A stretch of 64,000 nucleotides of DNA from Clostridiales bacterium UBA1701. GTDB taxonomy: Bacteria > Bacillota > Clostridia > Oscillospirales > Oscillospiraceae. The position numbers and the translations under genes are program-made. Location of the stretch: contig DCJL01000021.1 in the NCBI GenBank assembly GCA_002320035.1, positions 18,677 through 82,676 on the forward strand, in the 5' to 3' direction. The notes below the pieces were generated by a model. That model was given only the letters and a program-made list of their open reading frames with translations, made no database searches and was not told where the DNA came from. This document shows positions 8,481 through 17,608 of this stretch, piece by piece; within the stretch, counting starts at the first letter, position 1; every line of letters starts with the position of its first letter.

Positions 8481-9398
8481 TCAGCCCTGGAGTTCAAGGA
8501 AGCCGGGAATGGGGCTGATGTGCACGGCATCGTAGGAGCCGGGACATTCACCGTCCAGGGACCACTCGAGCCCTATGGGATTTTCAACATAAATATCGCG
8601 GGCAGGGAAAAAATCAATGAAAGGACAGGTGTAGTCCTGGTTGATCAGGGCGCGGAGGATGGCGTCCAGGTCCATAATGGTCTTGGGGACCTTTATAAGA
8701 AGAACCTCAAAAACCCCGTCGCAGGTATCCACGAGCTCCTTGGGCAGGGCGATGGTGCCGGCGATGGAAGTGGAGTTGCACACGGCGCCGAAGAGATAAT
8801 CGTCCTCATGCAACGTGCCGTCCGCGGTGATTTTAAGGTGCAGGGGCTTTATTTTGGAAAGATCCTTTATGCCGTCGATAATATAGGCCGTATGGCCCAG
8901 AAGATTTTTCAGATTCTGATCCGTGGTGTAGGACAGCCAGGAAAAGGCCCCAAAGGCAGCTACATAAGAGAAAAAGTGGTCTCCAAACCGGCCCACATCA
9001 TAGCGGGTAAGCCGGCCGGAGGCGATGTTTTGGGCGGCGGTGACGATGTCTGTGGAAAGAGCGTGGGAGTTGGCAAAGTCGTTGGTGCTGCCGCAGGGGA
9101 TATAGCCAAGGGGCACATGGATATCTCCCAGGATGAGGCCGCTCAAAGTCTCGTTCAGTGTTCCGTCCCCGCCGGCGCAGCAGACAAGGTCAAAATCCCC
9201 TCCGAAGCGGCGGGCAAGTTCCGTGGCTTCGCCCCGGCGGGCGGTGATCATGATGGTGACGATATAGCCTGCATCCATAAAGCAGCGGATAACCTGGGGA
9301 ATATAGCGCAGCATCTGCTTTTTCCCGGAGACCGGGTTTATAATAAGCATGACTTTTTTGGAATAATCCATAGAGCTTGGGACAATGCTTTCGTTCAT
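8481..9398 (-). CDS. YegS/DagK-type lipid kinase
   Basis: 305 residues, the usual length of the diacylglycerol kinase catalytic family (YegS, DgkB). The nucleotide site motif GGDGTLNE is at about residues 74-81, preceded by the N-terminal IINPVSGKK. The second half has the expected beta-sandwich, including GYIPCGSTNDFANS and a late GECPGSYDAVHISPIPG. It probably phosphorylates diacylglycerol or a related lipid at the inner face of the membrane, recycling it to phosphatidate. That fits the next gene, cdsA, which lies 22 bases away on the same strand and consumes phosphatidate. Confidence 0.85.
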   Translation of the reverse strand: MNESIVPSSMDYSKKVMLIINPVSGKKQMLRYIPQVIRCFMDAGYIVTIMITARRGEATELARRFGGDFDLVCCAGGDGTLNETLSGLILGDIHVPLGYIPCGSTNDFANSHALSTDIVTAAQNIASGRLTRYDVGRFGDHFFSYVAAFGAFSWLSYTTDQNLKNLLGHTAYIIDGIKDLSKIKPLHLKITADGTLHEDDYLFGAVCNSTSIAGTIALPKELVDTCDGVFEVLLIKVPKTIMDLDAILRALINQDYTCPFIDFFPARDIYVENPIGLEWSLDGECPGSYDAVHISPIPGFLELQG

Positions 9399-9420
9399 TT
9401 TGACTCCTTGAATTTCTTAC

Positions 9421-10224
9421 TCAGGCTGCAAACCCGACAATATAAAGGCAGATATAGGCTGTGGGGATAGAAAAAAGAAGGCTGTCGGAGCGGTCAAACA
9501 TACCGCCGTGGCCGGGAATGAGATTGGAAAAATCTTTCACGCCGATCATGCGTTTTACAAGGGATTCGGCCAAATCGCCGATCTGGCCCAGCGTGGAGGA
9601 GACAAAGGCTGTAACAAGGCAGATGGCCAGGGAGAGCTGGGGGAAAAGGCCCAGATAATAGATGAGAGCGCCGGTGACTATGGAGGAGAGCGCACCGCAG
9701 ACACAGCCTTCCACCGTCTTGTTGGGGCTTACCAGAGGGGCGATTTTGTTCTTGCCAAAGCGCATGCCGCCGAAGAGGGCAAAGCTGTCGCAGACCCAGG
9801 TGGAGAGGCAGGCGATGGCCAGCGTCTCCAGCCAGACGGAGCTGGCGCTGATCATCATCAACAGGCCAAAAAGAAAGCAGGGATAGGCGATGCCGGCGAG
9901 GGTGTACATGGCCCCGCGGCCCGAAACTTTTTTGTGGAGAATGCCGGAGAAAAGAGCAAGATACACGGCAAGGGCAAAGCAGGCCAGATAGGCCGTGGCT
10001 TCGGCATGAAAAACGGCCAGCAGAGCCTGGGCGGCGGTGTACACATACATGACCCAGGCGCAGCAGTATACCTCCAGCTTTTCAAGAGCCCGGCTCAGCT
10101 CATAGGCGCAGAAAATACCGGCCACAGCAAAAAACAGAACTCTCGTCAGCTCAGACAGGAAGACGCAGCTCAAGGCTACGGCCATCAGCACGACGGCGGA
10201 GATCACTCTCTGTTTCAATTTCAA
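9421..10224 (-). CDS. cdsA: Phosphatidate cytidylyltransferase (CDP-diacylglycerol synthase)
   Basis: 267 residues with about seven transmembrane helices. The C-terminal CdsA signature is complete: SLVKRMIGVKDFSNLIPGHG followed by GMFDRSDS, which carries the metal-binding aspartates. It makes CDP-diacylglycerol from CTP and phosphatidate for phosphatidylglycerol and cardiolipin synthesis. It is cotranscribed with the lipid kinase downstream, so the pair links diacylglycerol salvage to phospholipid synthesis. The usual uppS and dxr neighbours of cdsA are not in this window. Confidence 0.93.
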   Translation of the reverse strand: MKLKQRVISAVVLMAVALSCVFLSELTRVLFFAVAGIFCAYELSRALEKLEVYCCAWVMYVYTAAQALLAVFHAEATAYLACFALAVYLALFSGILHKKVSGRGAMYTLAGIAYPCFLFGLLMMISASSVWLETLAIACLSTWVCDSFALFGGMRFGKNKIAPLVSPNKTVEGCVCGALSSIVTGALIYYLGLFPQLSLAICLVTAFVSSTLGQIGDLAESLVKRMIGVKDFSNLIPGHGGMFDRSDSLLFSIPTAYICLYIVGFAA

Positions 10225-10369
10225 AATCTCTCTTTCTGGTATTGCCCGGGAAAACCGGGGACTAAATCTTAATTATTTCTTAAGATAACATATTTTCTCT
10301 CCGGGCTCAATATGCACGCCGGGGCATTTGCATGAAAAAAGAAAGAAAACGGCCAAAATTAACAGTTTA

Positions 10370-11155
10370 TTAACCCCTCCTCTGCACCCCGGCGGGACTT
10401 AAATAATAGCGGCGTTTCCCCTTGGCCCGGCTGCCGAACTCAATGGCGTTCTGGGGACAGGCGCCGATGCACGCCATGCACTGGGTGCAGTTTCCATGCC
10501 AGACGGGGCGGCCATCCTCAAGGCTGATGTTGGCCAGCGGGCACAGCTTTTCGCAGCGGCCGCAGCCGGTGCATTCCTCGGTGGCGGTAAATTTCCTGTC
10601 GTTTACGAAAAGGCGGTAGAAAAGAGGCGGAAGCTTCGACAGCGCCGCCAGTGCCCCGGTGCTTTCATTGGGGTCGCTTATAGGCTTACCGGCGGATATG
10701 AAGCGGCCGGCGCTCTCAAGCTGTGAAACCGCAGCCCGGATCATGCCCTGGGCTTCGTCGTAGGAGGGGGCCTTGAAGAGGGTAATGTAATTCTCCGGCA
10801 TCTTGACGGAGCTGAGCCCCATAAAATTCAGCTCCATGTCCCGGCATAATTCCTCCGCGTATTTGGCGGCGGCTCCGGTTCCGCTGCCGCAGGTCAGATA
10901 AAAATAGGCGTCCCGGCAGCCTTCAAAGCGGCTGTCCCGGATAAACTGCTCCACGATCCGGGGAACGCGCCAGCAGTAGGTAGGGCTGACAAAAACAAAG
11001 GGACGGTCTGAACGGAAAGAATAGCGGGCCGCATAGGGGTCAGTGATTCTCTGGCGCATGATATCGTTCATGCTTACAAGCGCATCCCCGCTCTGGGAGG
11101 AGAGAACAGACGCGGCGTAGCGGCTGTTTCCGGTGCCGGAATAGTAGAGTATCAT
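10370..11155 (-). CDS. EFR1-type flavodoxin-ferredoxin fusion
   Basis: 261 residues. The first half is a flavodoxin-like fold that starts MILYYSGTGNSRYAA (phosphate-binding SGTGNS loop) and has FVSPTYCWRVPR at about residue 55. The end carries two [4Fe-4S] motifs, CTGCGRCEKLCP and CTQCMACIGACP. This is the layout of the EFR1 family of electron-transfer proteins common in strict anaerobes. The partner enzyme is not evident; neighbours are unrelated. A good GGAGG site precedes the ATG. Confidence 0.88.
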   Translation of the reverse strand: MILYYSGTGNSRYAASVLSSQSGDALVSMNDIMRQRITDPYAARYSFRSDRPFVFVSPTYCWRVPRIVEQFIRDSRFEGCRDAYFYLTCGSGTGAAAKYAEELCRDMELNFMGLSSVKMPENYITLFKAPSYDEAQGMIRAAVSQLESAGRFISAGKPISDPNESTGALAALSKLPPLFYRLFVNDRKFTATEECTGCGRCEKLCPLANISLEDGRPVWHGNCTQCMACIGACPQNAIEFGSRAKGKRRYYLSPAGVQRRG

Positions 11156-11216
11156 AATTTCCCTCCGAGTTTTTCTTTTATGATATCATAATCGGCGGCG
11201 GGCCACAACATGATTA

Positions 11217-11245
11217 TTGTGCCCTGGCGAAAGCTGTGATATTAT
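11217..11245 (+). promoter_or_regulatory. Promoter of the HerA-like gene
   Basis: TTGTGC at 11217-11222, 17-base spacer, TATTAT at 11240-11245, about 30 bases before the start codon. GGGAGG lies just upstream of the ATG. Confidence 0.55.
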
Positions 11246-11275
11246 ATAGAAAGAAATTATGCGGGAGGTGCGGAT

Positions 11276-12937
11276 ATGTACAGCCAGAAAAAGATATGGA
11301 TAGCGCAGTCTGATAAAAGCATCTTTCTCCAGCCCGCCATGGCAAACCGCCATGGGCTTATTGCCGGCGCCACCGGGACCGGCAAGACCATCACCATGAA
11401 GGTGCTGGCGGAGTCCTTTTCCGATATGGGCGTGCCGGTGTTTTTGGCGGATGTAAAAGGGGATCTTTCGGGCATGTGCCGCCCCGGGCAGGACACGGAG
11501 GATATGCGCGGGCGCATTGCGCGCTTCGGCCTTGAGGGCTTTGCGTATAAAGCTTATCCCACAAGATTCTGGGATATTTTTGGCGAGGCCGGCCATCCCG
11601 TCCGGGTAACGGTTTCTGATATGGGGCCTACGCTCCTGGCTCGCCTCCTTGGGCTTACCGAGGTGCAGACGGGAGTGTTGAACATTGTCTTTAAAGTGGC
11701 CGATGAGCATGGGCTGTTGCTTCTGGACCTGAAGGATCTGCGGGCCATGCTTCAGTTTGTGGGCGATAACCGGGCGGAATTTACCACCATGTACGGAAAC
11801 GTCTCCACCGCAAGCGTGGGCGCGATTCAGCGGGCGCTTCTGGCTTTTGAGGACGAGGGCGGGGAGGTGTTCTTCGGCGAGCCGGCGCTGGACATAAGAG
11901 ACTGGATCCGTACCGATGTTGACGGCCGGGGATTCATTAATATTCTCAGCAGCAGCCGCCTTATCCAGAGCCCCACGGTCTATGCCACTTTCCTGCTGTG
12001 GATGATGACGGAGCTTTTTGAAAAGCTGCCCGAGGTGGGGGACCTGGAAAAGCCCCGGATGATCTTCTTTTTTGACGAGGCGCACCTGCTTTTTACCGAC
12101 GCACCGAAGGCCCTGGTGCAGAAAATCGTCCAGGTGGTGAAGCTTATCCGCTCCAAGGGCGTCGGTATTTATTTTATCAGCCAAAGTCCCTCGGATATTC
12201 CGAACGAGGTACTCGCCCAGCTTTCCAACCGGGTGCAGCATGCGCTGCGCGCCTATACCCCTGCGGAGCAGAAAGCCATCCGGGCCGCCGCCCGGGCTTT
12301 CCGGGAAAATCCCGCTTTCAGCACCGAAGAAGCGCTCACCCGGCTTGGCGTGGGCCAGGCGCTTGTAAGCATGCTGGATGAGGAAGGCGTACCCACAATG
12401 GTGGAGCTAGCTGACATCCTGCCGCCCCAAAGCCTTATGGGCCCGGCAGAGGCGGAGGAGGTGCAGCGGGCCATTGCCTCCGGGGAATTTGACATCAAAT
12501 ACCGGGAGGATGTGGACCGGGAATCTGCCTACGAGGTGCTCATGCGCGCAAACGAGGAACTTACCCAGCGCCGCGCGCAGGAGGCCGAGGAAGCCGCCGC
12601 CGAGAAGCAGCGGCAGAAAGAACAGGCCGCCGCGGAGCGGCAGCGCCTCCGGGAAGAGGCTGCCGCCGAAAAACAGCGACAGAGAGAAGAGGCCGCCGCC
12701 CAGCGGGAAGCGGAGCGGGAGGCCGCAAAGCGGAAAAAGACCCTAGAGCGGGCCGCCAGCAACGCCGCCTCCTCTGTGGCCAGGTCAATTAGCACCAACC
12801 TTATTAACTCGGTACTGGGCGGCAGCCAGGTCAGTACCAAAACCATGGCAAAGCGAGCCGCCACCAACGCGCTCAGCTCCGTTATGCGCTCCGGTTCCAG
12901 CTCTATTATAAGGGGCCTTTTCGGAAACAGAAGATAA
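11276..12937 (+). CDS. HerA-like (DUF853) ATPase
   Basis: 553 residues. A Walker A motif GATGTGKT sits at about residues 27-34, followed by VFLADVKGDLSGM, the hallmark of the DUF853 HerA-like helicase group. A Walker B region, RMIFFFDEAHLLF, is at about 260-272, and a later YFISQSPSDIPNEVL with an NRVQHALRAYTP arginine-finger region is also typical. Residues about 415-490 are a highly charged Ala/Glu/Arg/Lys/Gln coiled coil; the tail is Ser/Ala-rich. The family is widespread but its role is not settled. It may be a hexameric DNA or membrane-associated motor. Monocistronic. Confidence 0.85.
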   Translation: MYSQKKIWIAQSDKSIFLQPAMANRHGLIAGATGTGKTITMKVLAESFSDMGVPVFLADVKGDLSGMCRPGQDTEDMRGRIARFGLEGFAYKAYPTRFWDIFGEAGHPVRVTVSDMGPTLLARLLGLTEVQTGVLNIVFKVADEHGLLLLDLKDLRAMLQFVGDNRAEFTTMYGNVSTASVGAIQRALLAFEDEGGEVFFGEPALDIRDWIRTDVDGRGFINILSSSRLIQSPTVYATFLLWMMTELFEKLPEVGDLEKPRMIFFFDEAHLLFTDAPKALVQKIVQVVKLIRSKGVGIYFISQSPSDIPNEVLAQLSNRVQHALRAYTPAEQKAIRAAARAFRENPAFSTEEALTRLGVGQALVSMLDEEGVPTMVELADILPPQSLMGPAEAEEVQRAIASGEFDIKYREDVDRESAYEVLMRANEELTQRRAQEAEEAAAEKQRQKEQAAAERQRLREEAAAEKQRQREEAAAQREAEREAAKRKKTLERAASNAASSVARSISTNLINSVLGGSQVSTKTMAKRAATNALSSVMRSGSSSIIRGLFGNRR

Positions 12938-12963
12938 GGGCGGCAGAGATATTGTTGAAAGCA

Positions 12964-13005
12964 CGCCGCCGGAAAAGGGAAATCACCTTACCGGCGGCGC
13001 ATTTT
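12964..13005 (+). terminator. Terminator-like hairpin after the HerA-like gene
   Basis: CGCCGCCGG (12964-12972) pairs with CCGGCGGCG (12991-12999), with an inner AAGG/CCTT pairing, then ATTTTG. The T-run is short, so termination may be partial. Confidence 0.55.
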
Positions 13006-13049
13006 GAAGCAACAGGTAAAAGGTGGAATACAGAGGAACAAATGTGCCC

Positions 13050-13097
13050 GGTTTTGGGCCAAATTTATTTATGTAGGTTTTGGGCCAAATTTATTTA
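13050..13097 (+). repeat. Tandem 22-base direct repeat upstream of the polysaccharide promoter
   Basis: Two identical 22-base copies, 13050-13071 and 13076-13097, 26 bases apart, each with a TTTTGGGCCAAATTTATT core. The second ends 4 bases before the -35 element at 13102. The 26-base period (about 2.5 helical turns) and position suggest paired binding sites for an activator or repressor. A partial third match (GGCCAAA) lies in the promoter spacer at about 13114-13120. Confidence 0.7.
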
Positions 13098-13101
13098 AAT
13101 A

Positions 13102-13130
13102 TTGCAAAACCGCGGCCAAAGTGGTATAAT
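13102..13130 (+). promoter_or_regulatory. Promoter of the polysaccharide locus
   Basis: TTGCAA at 13102-13107, exactly 17 bases, TATAAT at 13125-13130. No other strong promoter is apparent before 28.3 kb, and the genes are tightly packed, so most of the 20-kb cluster may be one transcript. Confidence 0.78.
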
Positions 13131-13196
13131 ACCAAATATTTTGGCATGTAAACCATGATGCTCAATGCGGAACGAAAGCCGCGGGAAGGAAGGGCC

Positions 13197-14393
13197 ATGA
13201 GAATAACAGTTGCCGGAGCGGGTTATGTGGGCCTTTCGCTGGCTGTTCTGCTGGCGCAGAAGAATGCGGTTACCGCGGTGACCACCACGCCCGCAAAGGC
13301 AGAGCTGATCAATTCCGGCATATCCCCCATACAGGATGAGGAAATAAGCCGGTTTCTGGCCGAAAAAAAGCTCAGCCTGCGGGCTTCTACGGACAGGGAA
13401 GCGGCCTACCGGGACGCGGAGCTTATAATAATCGCAACGCCCACGTATTATGACCCGGAGAAAAATTTTTTTGACACCTCCGCCGTGGAGGACGTGATCG
13501 GGAGCGTCATGCGGGTAAATCCGGCGGCGGTCATGGTCATCAAATCCACGGTCCCTGTGGGCTATACGGAGAGCATCAGAAAAAAAACCGGCAGCCGGAA
13601 CATTTTGTTCAGTCCCGAGTTTCTGCGGGAGAGCCGGGCTCTGCATGACAATCTCTACCCCAGCCGGATCATTGTGGGAACAGATATGAAGGACGCGCGT
13701 CTTATTGACGCGGCCCATGCTTTTGCCGCCCTTTTGCAGGAGGGGGCCGTGAAGCGGGATATTGATACCCTTTTTATGGGCTTCACGGAGGCGGAGGCGG
13801 TAAAGCTTTTTGCCAACACCTATCTGGCCCTGCGGGTGTCTTTCTTTAACGAACTGGACACCTATGCAGAGATGAAGGGGCTGGATACCCGGCATATTAT
13901 TGACGGCGTCTGTCTTGACCCCCGCATCGGCGGCCATTACAACAACCCCAGCTTTGGCTACGGGGGCTACTGCCTGCCCAAGGACACAAAGCAGCTTCTG
14001 GCAAATTATCTGGATGTGCCGGAAAACCTGATAGAAGCCATCGTTGCGTCAAACCGCACAAGGAAGGACTATGTTGCGCAGCGGATCCTGGATATGGCCG
14101 GAGGCGGACGGGCCGCCATCGGCGTATACCGGCTCACGATGAAGTCCAATTCCGATAATTTCCGGCACAGCAGCATACAGGGCGTTATGAAGCGCATAAA
14201 GTCAAAAGGTGCACGCCTTGTCATATACGAGCCCAGTCTGGAGGACGGAAGCCTGTTTTGCGGCAGCCCAGTGGTAAATGACCTGGAGAGGTTCAAGGCC
14301 ATGTGCGGCGTCATCATCGCAAACCGCTTTGACCCCTGCCTTGCAGATGTGGCGGAAAAGGTGTATACCAGGGATATCTTCCGGCGGGATTGA
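13197..14393 (+). CDS. UDP-glucose 6-dehydrogenase-type nucleotide sugar dehydrogenase
   Basis: 398 residues, near the 388 usual for UDP-glucose 6-dehydrogenase. The N-terminal NAD-binding loop is MRITVAGAGYVGLSLAVLLA, and the catalytic cysteine lies in NPSFGYGGYCLPKDTKQL at about residues 252-269. FSPEFLRES, typical of the group, is also present. It oxidises a UDP-hexose to a UDP-hexuronate with two NAD. The ATG at 13197 is chosen because GAAGGAAGG lies just upstream; an ATG at 13155 has no such site. First gene of the polysaccharide locus, and distinct from the WbpA-type dehydrogenase at 28490. Confidence 0.87.
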   Translation: MRITVAGAGYVGLSLAVLLAQKNAVTAVTTTPAKAELINSGISPIQDEEISRFLAEKKLSLRASTDREAAYRDAELIIIATPTYYDPEKNFFDTSAVEDVIGSVMRVNPAAVMVIKSTVPVGYTESIRKKTGSRNILFSPEFLRESRALHDNLYPSRIIVGTDMKDARLIDAAHAFAALLQEGAVKRDIDTLFMGFTEAEAVKLFANTYLALRVSFFNELDTYAEMKGLDTRHIIDGVCLDPRIGGHYNNPSFGYGGYCLPKDTKQLLANYLDVPENLIEAIVASNRTRKDYVAQRILDMAGGGRAAIGVYRLTMKSNSDNFRHSSIQGVMKRIKSKGARLVIYEPSLEDGSLFCGSPVVNDLERFKAMCGVIIANRFDPCLADVAEKVYTRDIFRRD

Positions 14394-14436
14394 GCCGGGG
14401 CTCTGAAAAATAAATGAAGAGTAGAAGAGTTGGGTA

Positions 14437-16356
14437 ATGAGAATGAACAACAAAAAAGAAAAGAAACTTTTCAGCAGCGCGGTCTGGTTTATGCTGCTGG
14501 ATATTGTGCTCATAAACGCCGCGGCTTTTCTGGCGCTTTTTGTCCGGCATGAGCTGTCCTGGAGCGCGCTTGCGGGGACTGTGTATCTGGATGGGCTCAA
14601 AGCGGCCGCCGTTCCGGGAACCATTGCGTCCGTATGCGCTTTCTTTGTGTTCCATATTTACAGCAGCATGTGGGAATTTGCCGGCGACAGGGAACTGGCG
14701 GAGGTGGGCCTTGCCTCCATCGCTGCTGCGGCTCTCTACACCATTGCCACGCTTGTAATGCAGTATCATATGCCGAGAAGCTTTCCGTTCCTGATGGCGG
14801 TATTCCTTTTTCTGCTGGTCTCCGGTTCCCGTTTCCTTATCCGCAGCGCCCTGAGCCGGAAATGGGGTGCCAGCCGGGCGGATCTCAGGATCCGCATGAA
14901 TAAAAAACGCACCATGCTCATCGGTGCCGGGTCTGGCAGCGCCATGGCCATAAAGGAGTTTTCCACCAGCCTCAACTCCAAAAACCAGGTCGTCTGCATC
15001 ATTGACGACGACAAGAGCAAGCATGGCAGGAGGGTGCGGGGCATCAAGGTCGTAGGCGGCCGGGAGAGCATCGCCCAGGCCGTGAAAAAATACCGGGTGC
15101 AGGAGATCGTTTTTTGCATCCCCTCCGCGCCGGTTCACCTGCGCAACGAGATTCTTGAAATCTGCAGCGCTACCGGCGCCAAGCTCAAAAGCCTTCCCGC
15201 CCTTGCCCAGCTTGCAAACGGGGAATTCTCCGTCAGCCAGCTCAAAGACGTGAGCATAGACGATCTGTTGGGGCGTACCCAGGTGCGCACGGATAACAGC
15301 GTTATGGCGGAAAGGGTCCGGGGGAACACCGTCCTTGTCACCGGCGGCGGCGGTTCCATCGGCAGTGAGCTCTGCCGGCAGATTGCCGCGCTCTCTCCCG
15401 GCAGGCTGGTTATTTTTGACATTTATGAGAATAACGCCTATGATATCCAGATGGAGCTGAAGCGGAACTATCCGGAGCTTGACCTGGTGGTGCTCATTGG
15501 TTCCGTGCGGGACGAGGCCAGGGTAAACCATGTGTTTGATGCCTACCGCCCTGCGGTGGTCTGCCATGCGGCGGCCCATAAGCATGTGCCCCTCATGGAG
15601 GACAGCCCGGCCGAGGCCATTAAGAACAATGTGTTTGGCACATATAACGTGTCAAAGGCAGCGGGGGAGTTTGGCACGAAGCTCTTTATTCTGGTTTCCA
15701 CCGACAAGGCCGTGAACCCCACCAATGTGATGGGCGCCACGAAGCGGGTATGCGAGATGATCGTCCAGTCCATGAACAGCCTTTATGACACCCGCTATAT
15801 TGCCGTGCGCTTCGGCAATGTTTTGGGCAGCAACGGCAGCGTTATCCCGCTGTTTAAAAAGCAGATAGAGATGGGCGGGCCCGTCACCGTGACCGACAAG
15901 CGCGTTACCCGGTATTTTATGACCATTCCCGAGGCTGTCTCCCTTATCCTTCAGGCGGGCGCCTTTGCCGTGGGCGGCGAGGTATTCGTGCTGGATATGG
16001 GAAGCCCTGTGAGGATAGATGACATGGCGCGGAAGATGATCCGCCTCAGCGGTCTTGAGCCGGATGTGGATATCAAGATCGAATACACCGGCCTGCGCCC
16101 GGGTGAGAAACTCTACGAGGAGCTGCTTCTCCAAGCCGAAGGCATGGAAAAGACCGATAACGACCTCATCTATATCGGCCATCAGACCATGTATACGCCG
16201 GAGGAGATACAGGAGAAGCTGAACATACTGCGCGGCATAATATATGCGCCCAATGAGGAAGTGCGCGACTGTATCCTTGCGCTGATCCAGGAGCCGGAGG
16301 ACAGGACATACAGTGTTATTCCCAGCGCGAAGAATGAAACACCTGTGACAGTTTGA
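14437..16356 (+). CDS. Membrane-bound NDP-sugar 4,6-dehydratase (PglF/CapD family)
   Basis: 639 residues, the length of the membrane-anchored dehydratases PglF and WbpM. Four transmembrane helices fill the first 125 residues. A first Rossmann domain (LIGAGSGSAMAIKEF) is followed by the catalytic one, starting VLVTGGGGSIGSELCRQ at about 290. Other landmarks are HAAAHKHVPLME, STDKAVNPTNVMGATKR and FGNVLGSNGSV. In this family a Met-Gly-Ala-Thr-Lys sequence replaces the tyrosine of the usual SDR triad, as seen here. It probably converts UDP-GlcNAc to the 4-keto-6-deoxy sugar used by the next gene. Confidence 0.9.
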   Translation: MRMNNKKEKKLFSSAVWFMLLDIVLINAAAFLALFVRHELSWSALAGTVYLDGLKAAAVPGTIASVCAFFVFHIYSSMWEFAGDRELAEVGLASIAAAALYTIATLVMQYHMPRSFPFLMAVFLFLLVSGSRFLIRSALSRKWGASRADLRIRMNKKRTMLIGAGSGSAMAIKEFSTSLNSKNQVVCIIDDDKSKHGRRVRGIKVVGGRESIAQAVKKYRVQEIVFCIPSAPVHLRNEILEICSATGAKLKSLPALAQLANGEFSVSQLKDVSIDDLLGRTQVRTDNSVMAERVRGNTVLVTGGGGSIGSELCRQIAALSPGRLVIFDIYENNAYDIQMELKRNYPELDLVVLIGSVRDEARVNHVFDAYRPAVVCHAAAHKHVPLMEDSPAEAIKNNVFGTYNVSKAAGEFGTKLFILVSTDKAVNPTNVMGATKRVCEMIVQSMNSLYDTRYIAVRFGNVLGSNGSVIPLFKKQIEMGGPVTVTDKRVTRYFMTIPEAVSLILQAGAFAVGGEVFVLDMGSPVRIDDMARKMIRLSGLEPDVDIKIEYTGLRPGEKLYEELLLQAEGMEKTDNDLIYIGHQTMYTPEEIQEKLNILRGIIYAPNEEVRDCILALIQEPEDRTYSVIPSAKNETPVTV

Positions 16357-16399
16357 TCTGCTTTCCGATAAATTAATAACACAGAGGTATTACGCAGCC

Positions 16400-17605
16400 A
16401 TGAAAAAAATATCTTTTTCCCCTCCGGACATTTCAGAGCTTGAGATAAACGAGGTCGTCGAAGCCATGCGCTCCGGCTGGATAACCACAGGGCCTCGGAC
16501 AAAGCAGTTTGAGAACGAAATAGCCGGGTACTGCGGCACATCCAGGGCCGTATGCCTCAACTCCGCAACTGCGGCGCTGGAGATGACCCTGCGCGTCCTG
16601 GGCGTAGGCCCCGGGGACGAGGTTATAACCTCAGCCTATACATACACCGCCTCCGCTTCGGTAATTTACCATGTGGGGGCCAAAATTGTTCTTGTAGACA
16701 CGGTTCCCGGCTCCTTTGAGATAGACAGCGAAAAGCTTGCCGCCGCCATCAGCGAGCGCACCAAGGTGGTGATCCCTGTGGACATCGGCGGCGTAATGGT
16801 GGATTATGACAAAATATTTGCCGCGGTCCAGCAAAAAAAAGACCTTTACCGTCCGGCAAACGATCTTCAGGCGCTTTTCGACCGGCCTGTCGTCATGGCG
16901 GACGCGGCCCACTCCTTCGGCGCGGAATATCACGGCCGGCGTTCCGGCGCGGCGGCGGATTTCACCTGCTACAGCTTCCATGCTGTAAAGAACCTGACCA
17001 CCGCCGAAGGCGGTGCGGTCACTTGGAGGGACAGGCCCGGTCTTGATAACGAGGCGCTCTATCAGCAGTATCAGCTTTACTCTCTCCACGGCCAGAATAA
17101 GGACGCCGCTGCCAAGCTCAGGCCCGGCGCCTGGGAGTATGACATCATCTATCCCGCCTACAAATGTAATATGACCGATCTTACCGCCGCTTTCGGCCTC
17201 AAGCAGCTTGCGCGCTTTGAAGGCCTTATCGCCCGCCGCCGCCGCACAGCCGAAATTTATGACAGGTTTCTGCTGCCCCAGGGGATAGAGCGCCTTGCTC
17301 ACGCTCAGGAGGACAGGCAGGGAAACTATCATCTCTATCTGGTCCGCGTCCCCGGCATAAGCGTGGAGCAGCGCAACGATATCATCACAAAGATGGCCGA
17401 GAACGGCGTGGCCTGCAATGTGCATTTCAAGCCCCTGCCCATGATGACAGCCTATAAGAAACTGGGCTTTGACATCGCGGACTTCCCCAACGCCTACGCC
17501 CAGTACGCAAATGAGATAAGCCTGCCCATGCACACCCTTTTAAGCGATGAGGATGCGGAATACGTGGCGGAGAACTTTATCGCCGCCCTGAAAGAGTGCA
17601 GATAG
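16400..17605 (+). CDS. DegT/DnrJ/EryC1 aminotransferase (PglE-like)
   Basis: 401 residues of the sugar aminotransferase family. The N-terminus has the typical SPPDISELEINEVVEAMRSG, then WITTGPRTKQFE. The PLP lysine lies in CYSFHAVKNLTTAEGG at about residues 195-210, and the cofactor aspartate in VVMADAAHSFGA. An insertion near residue 145-165 (QQKKDLYRPANDLQALFDR) occurs between the two. Following the PglF-like dehydratase directly, it should aminate the 4-keto group, giving UDP-4-amino-4,6-dideoxy-GlcNAc. The end lies 3 bases before the phosphoglycosyl transferase. Confidence 0.88.
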   Translation: MKKISFSPPDISELEINEVVEAMRSGWITTGPRTKQFENEIAGYCGTSRAVCLNSATAALEMTLRVLGVGPGDEVITSAYTYTASASVIYHVGAKIVLVDTVPGSFEIDSEKLAAAISERTKVVIPVDIGGVMVDYDKIFAAVQQKKDLYRPANDLQALFDRPVVMADAAHSFGAEYHGRRSGAAADFTCYSFHAVKNLTTAEGGAVTWRDRPGLDNEALYQQYQLYSLHGQNKDAAAKLRPGAWEYDIIYPAYKCNMTDLTAAFGLKQLARFEGLIARRRRTAEIYDRFLLPQGIERLAHAQEDRQGNYHLYLVRVPGISVEQRNDIITKMAENGVACNVHFKPLPMMTAYKKLGFDIADFPNAYAQYANEISLPMHTLLSDEDAEYVAENFIAALKECR

Positions 17606-17608
17606 TAT

